DNA from: Spirodela intermedia
Lineage: Eukaryota; Streptophyta; Magnoliopsida; Alismatales; Araceae
Reading direction: 5' to 3'
Assembly: GCA_902729315.2 (NCBI GenBank)
Contig: LR746269.1
Span: 315,001-379,000 of the forward strand
Length of the DNA stretch: 64,000 nucleotides
In this document: piece by piece, positions 56,427 through 64,000 of the stretch
How the letters are laid out: each line of letters starts with the position of its first letter
How positions within the stretch are numbered: position 1 is the first letter of the stretch
Made by a program: the position numbers and the translations under genes
Notes under the pieces: generated by a model
The model's input: the letters and a program-made list of their open reading frames with translations, nothing else
Databases searched by the model: none
Told to the model about the DNA's origin: nothing

Positions 56427-59400
56427 TCATACGATCCCAGAACCTTCTATCTCTGCATCAGTGAAAGTTAGAGCCGTCTGGAGCTTTCTGTAGCAGAACA
56501 CTTCCACCTCGGCCGCATAAATGGCCCTCACGGGGCGATGATCAGAAAGCTTCAACTCCACCCTGCTGTAACTCAGAAGCCTCAAGCCCCTCCCAAATGA
56601 GAGAATGCGGTCACACCTGCCCAATGGAAACTCAACTCCCATAACCTTTGAGAAGTGAGAAACCAACCGACATTTCAATTCACAATAAAGCGATGTTGAT
56701 TGATTGAGAGTCTGCTGGTGCTAATTGCAGTTAAAAAAAAAGGCAATTGGTGGAGAATGCATTACATATCCTCTCTCTCTCTCTCACTCTCTAACCCAAA
56801 GTCCCTTCTGCTTACCCGTCATATGACAAAAGCAAAACGGAAGCAGAAAAGATATGGAGTTTTACCATGCCGGCGTTCTCCTGCCCATCTTTGGGTCCTC
56901 CCCAAAGTACTTGTCCGAGTTGAGCTCATACTTGTACGTTGGTGGGAAATCAAGAACACCTTCAGACCACCCGTCAAACGAACGACCTTCCTTCAGCTCT
57001 TGCTTTAACTGCCACATGATAGATTGGTGGCTCAATGAAAATCCAAGATTATCTTTTTTTTGCCATCATCGAATAGAGAAAATAATACATTTCCCGGTAA
57101 TTGCTAAATGTGCATCACTCCTGAAGAACAGTAGTATTTGGATGATGACATTTGAAGAAGATAAATCTTCATTATTATCAGGTCTAAACACGGAGTGTGT
57201 TTGGCCTAAGAGATGCCATCTTCAGGCACACACCTCCAACAACAAGGTGCTCTCTACAAAGAATAGAAACTCACTCATGGAGGAGATGCTTCAGAATGTT
57301 ACCTGATCCATCTGAGCCAGCTTGAACCATTCTCGTTTGGAGACGAGTTCTCTTGTTTTATTGTAGGATAAATTGATACGATAGTTCAGATCTCCCAACC
57401 ATATGATTCTTCTGCAGTGAGATATTAATCATTCTAAATTAATTTCTGACATGAAACGAATATTAGATGCCTAAATCAGCAGAAATGAATCTGGTGCCCA
57501 TTTTTATTTTTTTAGATTCAAAGAAAAAGGATACAAGCTCCTGAGCAATCAGGAAATGCACATATTTACAGTGATAAAAAGTATACCATCTTCGAACACA
57601 TATATAGCTGGTTCATATGTTAGAATAGTCACACATTGAACAAAAAAAAAGTAAAATCTTAATTGGACTAGATAAATAATTAATTGACAAAACACAAGGT
57701 TTTATTTATTTTTTCCAACATAGAACCATTGAAAAGTCTGACGAAATGTACATTTAAATGAGGTCAGTAAAACTCTAGAATAACTTGGTTCTGAAACTAT
57801 ATGGAGTATGATATCACTCGAGTCAAAACTAGTTGGCAACAAGTGAAGTTTGTAAATCTACAAAGAATATCTGATTTCATTCCTTTTTGAAATATGGTAT
57901 GATTCTTACATCAAGGTAAAGAATGATCCCATAAATTCAAACAGTCATACAGGCGAAAAATCAGATAATGCTTTCATCCAGAGAAGTCCGATTAATGTCA
58001 TATAATTAGTTACATTTGGGCCACTACAAGTTGACTATGTTGCATATCGCCACCTAGGAAGCACGAGATATCTAAGAAGATATGGGAGGTGGTGAATCTA
58101 GCTCTAATACCATATATCGCCCAAACAATGTTGAAAGGCATGAATACCTGTGGCGAAATGTCAGATCAACAATGTGTAATTCGTCAAGTTGTGCATTAGA
58201 TATAACACAGAAGAATGTATATGGCACAAATAAGAAAAGGCACCATAATTGACGCAGTTTTAAGGAATCTGTGTGTCAAGGTGGTGAGTTAAAGAAATAT
58301 TTCATTATGTGGAAGAAAGCGCATAAAATGACGAAAAATACACAGATCAAATGAATCTCTCCCTAAATAGAACTGTAAACGACGAATCGAATGCACTCAC
58401 AAAACTCCACAGCTAAAGGAATGGATTAGAAGAAGAAGAAGCACCACAAAAGACCCAAGAAACATCCCAAATGTTCCCCTCTCCCACATCCCACCCCATT
58501 TTGCCTCAATTAGTTGAGAAAAATAAGTACAGGAAAGAGGGGGTGGGGGGAGGGGCAAATAGAGAGTCAGAACAGCTCCCCTCACTCTCATCGTACATGA
58601 CAGGCTCACGAGATGATCTCCAGTTAGAATATATAAATGTTTGCATGAAGATATATATATATATATATATATATGTTTTCATGCAAACATATATATCTCT
58701 TTTCATTTTTCCATTTTATTAGAATATATATGTTTGCATGAAAAGAAAAATGACAACCACCAACAGGTGAGTAATGTTACACGTATCTCAGTTACTGCAG
58801 TAAATCAACATGTTCTTGCCATTACGAAATCTTTATAATTTGTACTTCATCAAAATAATTGAACACAGAGGCTGAAAGATCAGCAAGAAAACAGCAGAAG
58901 GATAACAGTCAAAAACAAACTATCCACAAATAAACCAAATTGATTTCCTTATAAGGCTTTATCTTCATAATATTATTGGGGAGAATTCTTATACTCACTC
59001 ATGGTCATGGATGGTTCTAGGCAGGTTGGTGCTACGATCTGAATGAAACAATGTTCGGCGGTATATTTCTTGCACATCAGAATTTCTTCGAACTTCATCA
59101 CCCGCTTTTTCCCCAGAAGTTAGGTGACTACAGATAAAGCAAAACAGAGTCTGATATATTGACATGCTGACAGAAATTGATCCCTGGAAAAGGTTGAAAG
59201 ATTGTCACAATGTGGTTCCCATTTTATTCAACGAAATGAAGCGAATATTCCAGAAAAACCAATTGAGTCATCAATGGAAACAGGATTTAGGAAAGTTTTT
59301 GCATACATTCATATCTCACTATAAAATTCCTAATGTAACGAATAAGATAGACTCGGGAAGGACATAAGTAATGACTCTCATGGGGAAAATATATTACTTT

Positions 59401-62400
59401 CTAACAACCTACATTCAAATATCGCTAGCAGCCAATTTCTATTTCTCAAATAGCTAAAATACTCATCAAACCTGACACAATTTTTATTTAAAAATTTGCT
59501 CAACTACAGTCAACTAAGAAAGTGTCAACAGACCATGAAGAGGATAGGACAACAGAAAATGATTTGGAAACCACGAAACCAATGACAACGGCCTTCAAGG
59601 GTTTTAACAAAACCGTGTTCCATAAGTACATCACGCCAAATGAGCTTATTTGAAGAGACTTAAATACATGACGCCAAATGAAGAGGATAAGTAATTTTTG
59701 TTTTTCTTTCATTGTGTCCTAAATGAGCTTATCTGATCAAGACTTGAAAGGTTATGGTTGACACCTCGACAAAGCCAGTTGATAAATATAAGATATGATT
59801 GATATTTCGGAAAGCCAATATATCTACATTAAGTTTGAAAGAAAATTGAAAATACCAAATGGGAAGCAGCTTGATGACCTTTTTTACTGACTCTTTCCAT
59901 TGCTGTTGTTATTGTCAGCGTGAACCCTCATCCATCAGATTAGTATTGGACTTGGATTTTTAACGAATCCAGCTCAAAAGCTCAAGCGAGAGTTTTAGAC
60001 ATCCACCAGTCTAATAGCAACCTGGCCCTTTATTAGTGTTTCCCCTAGATGTCAAATCCACGGACTGTTGCTAACTAGGCAGAACGAGAAAGCTAATTGT
60101 AAAAATATATGCAAAAATGAAATGGACATAAATGATATCAAGGATAGCTACCATATTTTCCCACAATTGGTGCAACCCCCAATGTTGTTTTGATATTGAC
60201 AATTTCTGAATATCATCTGTCTTAAAGTCTAAACAATCTTCCAAACGCGTATATTTTTCTAAAAATTCTGCCACATGCAACACAAATAGGGAAAGAGGAG
60301 CAGGTTTCAATGAAATCTGTAATCTTGTGACGTAGCGCACCATGCCTACTATGGGCATCTGCTACACGAGGTTGACATCCAATAACCTACAGAAAACTGG
60401 CTAAAATCCAAGCATACACTTTTAGCACGGTAATAAGTTCATATTCACACTGAATGCATTTTAGATGATGTTTTTTCAAATTTATCATAAATAAAGTCAA
60501 AATATAAAATATCCAATGGAAAAAAATGTTAGATAAGGAACTTTGTCAATAGATATGTTGGTCAACTATTTTCACTTTATGGGTCCTCGGATTGTAATAA
60601 GTTAGCCAACTCTAATGAAGAAAATAATTTATTCCGCTTCAAAAGACATGAAGGTAAAACAAGATGCGAAGCACAGGATAGGACTAACCTTGTTGCCAAT
60701 GTAACCCATAATACCAACACCAACAGTAGATACCTTCAGATTTTGGACATGTCTTCGGAGACTACGACGGACCCATACTGACATATAAAGCCCTACCATT
60801 TGCTTGCTAATTATCCTAACAAATCTTGATCTTTTCCTTTTACTCATGACAGAGTCCAGCCTTTGACCCAGGCTCGAGCCTATGTCAGAGCCCGCATGCG
60901 CTGATTTAAAGGAATGCCAGGATCTCAAAGAACCAACTGATTTGAAGGAGTCCATGCTGCCTGAAACGCATTGTGATACTAAATCTAGTGGCTTCTCTGG
61001 CCAACTCAAACCAATTCTCTCCGAGTTACTCAGTGTTCTGACCATACTCCTTTGTCGTACAACATATGCCTCGGCGTTTACCTCGTTTTCTACTGTACTA
61101 AAGGAACTCAACCTGTTTACTCTCCTTGGACTAAAATCTATTTCTTTATCTGGAACTGTTGACGCCCCTACATCGCCATGGTGAGAGTAGCTAGCATCTT
61201 GCAGGGCAATGGATGGAATGGCGTTGCCTTGAAAATTATAGGACTGACCAACCAACAAATGGACTTCTTCGTCATTACTTTCACTATCGATTCCTGGGTA
61301 CATTTCATCCGCAACTGAAGGCATATCATTCGACGCCTGGAACCTGGATGGAGAAGGAGGATCACTATAGCATTTGACCTTCTCCACTACTGATGGAGTA
61401 CTATTTAGCGTTTGACGAATGGCTGATTCCCATATTGGGATAGATCTGTCATCCTCAATTCCAAAAATGTTTCCGGCATTCAATGGAACTACCTCCTGAA
61501 AACTGTGATGAACAAAGATTTAGTCACAATTGCAACAAACATGGAAAGAAAAAGCTTTAGTGAACAGACACAATGAAATATTAAACGTGATGCTACTAAT
61601 AGAAAAGGAAGAAAATCAATTGAAACAAACATTGAATGCACATATTCGAACGTTTCAACTTCTCAGTGTCTCCAAAAAATTGATCAATAATAAATAGTGA
61701 ACATTGAACATAAAAACCCCCAGTCTTCTCAAAGTTTGATCAGAGTGTAAACCAGTTGGTATACCACATTGATTGGTTATTCTCAAAATATGGCTGGAAT
61801 TTTATGGACTACTGTCCGAGATCCCATGCTTTAAAATTTTTTGTGAGAACTTGAAATATAGCATCACATTTTGGCGCAGTCATAGCGGAGCCAAAGGTCA
61901 GAATTTAAAGTTGTCGTCAAAACTTCTCCAACAAAGAGATTATTTTGATATTGAAATTCTTTTTGGGGGGAATCATTGGGAAGTAGACCATAAACTTTAT
62001 TTATCCAGACTATTTCTATGGACTCCGCATCTGTAGAAGTTATTAAATCATGCCAGATTGAACCTGAATAGAATTTTGTGAAGTTTAATAGAGCCACCAG
62101 CATACTGTTTCAGCTCGGTGGAAACCAAATTCTTTTCTTTTTCTCAGGATTCTGCGAGTCGAAATAAAAAACGAAGTAACTAAGAAATAAATCTTCTGAA
62201 TCACCATAAACAGTTATATATGTCCGTCGTTGAGCCAATAAATTCTAAATTGGATATTTCAAGTATTTCTTTTATGTCTACTGCATATGAAGGCATAAAG
62301 CATAGAAGTAAGAATACTCATGCTTCTTTTCCATGGAGTTATCAGCCAAGAACATTGGATGAAGTGAAAATATGCTCCATAAGAGAATGATTTGTAGTCT

Positions 62401-63967
62401 AAGAAGTAAAATCAGATAAAGCATAGAAGTTTAGGACAATTGATCGGGAGATCTCCATAACTCAACCAGTTTCTATCTGAGAGTACAACCCCAGTACATA
62501 TACATCAGCAGGATCCTCCTTATTTAGCCACTCATTGATATCTATGTCATCAGGTGGAAGTTTCCCGCCGACATTCCAGGTTCCAACACAGATCCTGTAG
62601 CATATCGTAAGCTAAATATTAGTTCATAAATCGTGTTTGTGCTAATAGTTCACTTGAAACCATAAATAAGGCATCCCAGAGACGATGAACATCAAAAGGA
62701 GAGTATAAATTAAAATATTGAAAATGTTTAATAGTGATAAAAACTATATAGATGGGAGATACTGCTGCAGACATGCCTTAGTTCTTTGGTGCGTATATAT
62801 TGTACACGACGGGTCTCAGAGTTTCGCCTCTGCAACTTAGGAGCATTATCAGAGACATTCTCTGCACATTAGAACCACAGAATTAGTTTCTCTACGACTA
62901 AGAAATAGAAGATTAAATGTTGTATTATCCCAAAGGCAAGATCCAATGCACGATCCATTCTGAAATCGTTACTGGACATGATTTTAGGGAAAGTTTTATG
63001 TTCGAGTGCTTGACAAGTGAAGGAACCTACTACATAAATTCATCGAAAAAGAAGCAGCAGAAAAACATTTGATAGAAACGGCCGCCAAATTTAGGTAGAA
63101 GGACGTAGCCATGGCCGTTTAGCATCTTTTAGTGATTCATAAACGCATAAAGACTATTTATGAAAATATTTTCGTATTCTAATCATATTTTGAAGATCTC
63201 GTTCAAAAATCATAAAAAGCTAACCTGGCAGTTTGTCCACTGAAAACGGGTAAACACTCAAGGATATACAGATATCAAAACTCTGCTTTCATTGAATATG
63301 TCAAGTAATCTCCTAGGAAAGAAAATATTTCGCAGCGAAGAAATTCTTACTGGTTTCGAGAAAAATATAATCTTCCCCATTCAACTTAAACTTTTCTATA
63401 TTAAGAACGAGAATGCAGGTAGAAATAAAAAAGTCGCGAATTCGAATGTCTGGAACTTAGATTGAAGTAAAATGGTTGACGCGATAGTCAGTAAATAACC
63501 AACACCAGTCCCCGACAATGACCTGTTCACTCTCCTCTAGTCGTCATGCGCTTCGGGTTCACAACCACACACATTTGCGGAACTACACCACTCAGTACAA
63601 TAGGCAGTAAAAACTCGATCTCAGAAAACGAAGAACAAAAAAATTAAGCTCCCCCGATCGCTTTCAACAGCTTTCCTACGTACCTTCGTCATGCAATTGG
63701 CTTTCCGTGTCGCTCTCATCGGCGCTGAAATCGGAATCCCGTGTGCTGTAGTTAAGCCACTTGCGAAGGAAAATTTTGTTCCAGAACAGCTGTAGGCAGG
63801 CCCAACCGAAACAACAGATTTCAGCCCAACTTCGCTGCAATTTCCGCGTGATCAACACAGATAGAAGAAAACACGAAACAAGAAGAAAGATAAGAAGAAG
63901 AAGAAGAAGAAGTTGATGGAACGATCCAAAACGACGATGATCATGGACCTACAAGATGAGGAATCAT
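56427..63967 (-). CDS. type I inositol-polyphosphate 5-phosphatase, about 598 aa (start uncertain)
   Basis: Eight secure exons (63684-63834, 62777-62861, 62490-62594, 60689-61502, 58999-59183, 57303-57411, 56866-57008, 56427-56616) join in frame. The enzyme removes the 5-phosphate from inositol phosphates and phosphoinositides, lowering Ins(1,4,5)P3 signals and affecting vein patterning, ABA and auxin responses. N-terminal [20 protein letters not shown] is typical of plant type I members. [12 protein letters not shown] opens the catalytic domain, followed by [19 protein letters not shown], a long Ser-rich insert (exon 4, mostly low conservation), [20 protein letters not shown], the catalytic [31 protein letters not shown] and [10 protein letters not shown]. 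The intron 62595-62776 has a GC donor. No ATG opens the first secure exon; a 15-bp exon at 63953-63967 (MIPHL) with a good donor would supply one, in phase. If wrong, the gene extends past the right edge. Confidence 0.93.
58622..58745. repeat. AT-rich inverted and direct repeat inside a 5-phosphatase intron
   Basis: Sequence tttgcatgaa followed by a (TA)n run and ttttcatgcaaa forms a near-perfect hairpin at about 58,637-58,690. A further atatatgtttgcatgaa copy follows at about 58,725-58,741. It lies in the intron 57412-58998. Confidence 0.75.
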
Positions 63968-64000
63968 CAATCTGAGAGCTTAATTCTCTTTCCTACATCC
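63968..64000. other. right window edge
   Basis: Thirty-three bases beyond the candidate first exon of the 5-phosphatase gene. Nothing can be called. Confidence 0.5.

Noticed and set aside
60071-60358. 95-codon minus-strand frame in a 5-phosphatase intron
   Set aside because: No similarity to the conserved exon that should follow, which is found at 58,999-59,183.
61496-61502. CAG at the start of 5-phosphatase exon 4 as splice acceptor
   Set aside because: Using it breaks the frame; the CAG seven bases upstream restores [12 protein letters not shown].

Overview
This window is nuclear DNA from a flowering plant, and most likely a monocot. The evidence is spliced plant gene families throughout (Aux/IAA repressors, pentatricopeptide proteins, a DVL/ROTUNDIFOLIA peptide, a plant syntaxin), GT-AG introns, decayed plant LTR retrotransposons and very many (CT)n/(GA)n microsatellites. 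The monocot reading is an inference from the very GC-rich third codon positions in some genes and exons.

Layout, left to right. At 1.3-3.5 kb (minus) is a Lys/Glu-rich conserved plant protein. At 4.7-8.4 kb (minus) is a Golgi Qa-SNARE of the SYP31/SYP32 (Sed5) type. About 5 kb of AT-rich DNA without genes follows. At 14.2-15.7 kb (plus) is a single-exon PLS-class PPR gene, and at 16.5 kb (minus) a 66-residue DVL/RTFL peptide gene. From 18.1 to about 22.6 kb lies a nested pair of dead retrotransposons: a Ty1/copia remnant with two recognisable LTRs inside a Ty3/gypsy remnant. At 23.4-25.2 kb (minus) is a P-class PPR gene.

The right half is gene-dense: a class II (DNAJB-type) HSP40 (26.9-30.3 kb, plus), two adjacent Aux/IAA genes (31.1-31.8 and 33.0-34.5 kb, plus), a PP2A B56-type regulatory subunit (36.6-39.2 kb, plus), a tiny CYSTM membrane protein (40.3-40.6 kb, plus), a DUF92/TMEM19-like protein of the PGR type (40.9-43.8 kb, minus), a short conserved plant protein whose frame is broken twice (46.8-47.1 kb, plus), an alliinase-type tryptophan-aminotransferase-related enzyme (47.5-49.3 kb, minus), a GT28 sterol-glucosyltransferase-like gene with 15 exons (51.4-55.7 kb, plus) and a type I inositol-polyphosphate 5-phosphatase (56.4-64.0 kb, minus).

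The genes do not form one pathway. Several belong to auxin and growth biology (two Aux/IAA genes, the alliinase/TAR-like enzyme, the DVL peptide, the 5-phosphatase family, PP2A), but they are ordinary neighbours, not a cluster with shared function. Exon boundaries were derived by hand from reading frame, splice consensus and family conservation; every multi-exon gene below closes in frame except the short gene at 46.8 kb. I see no strong sign of an undescribed system. The most unusual signals are GC-rich 3' exons in several unrelated genes, microsatellites acting as most of the sequence of very short introns, a GC-AG intron, the altered EAR motif shared by both Aux/IAA genes, and a retrotransposon primer site decayed only by transitions.
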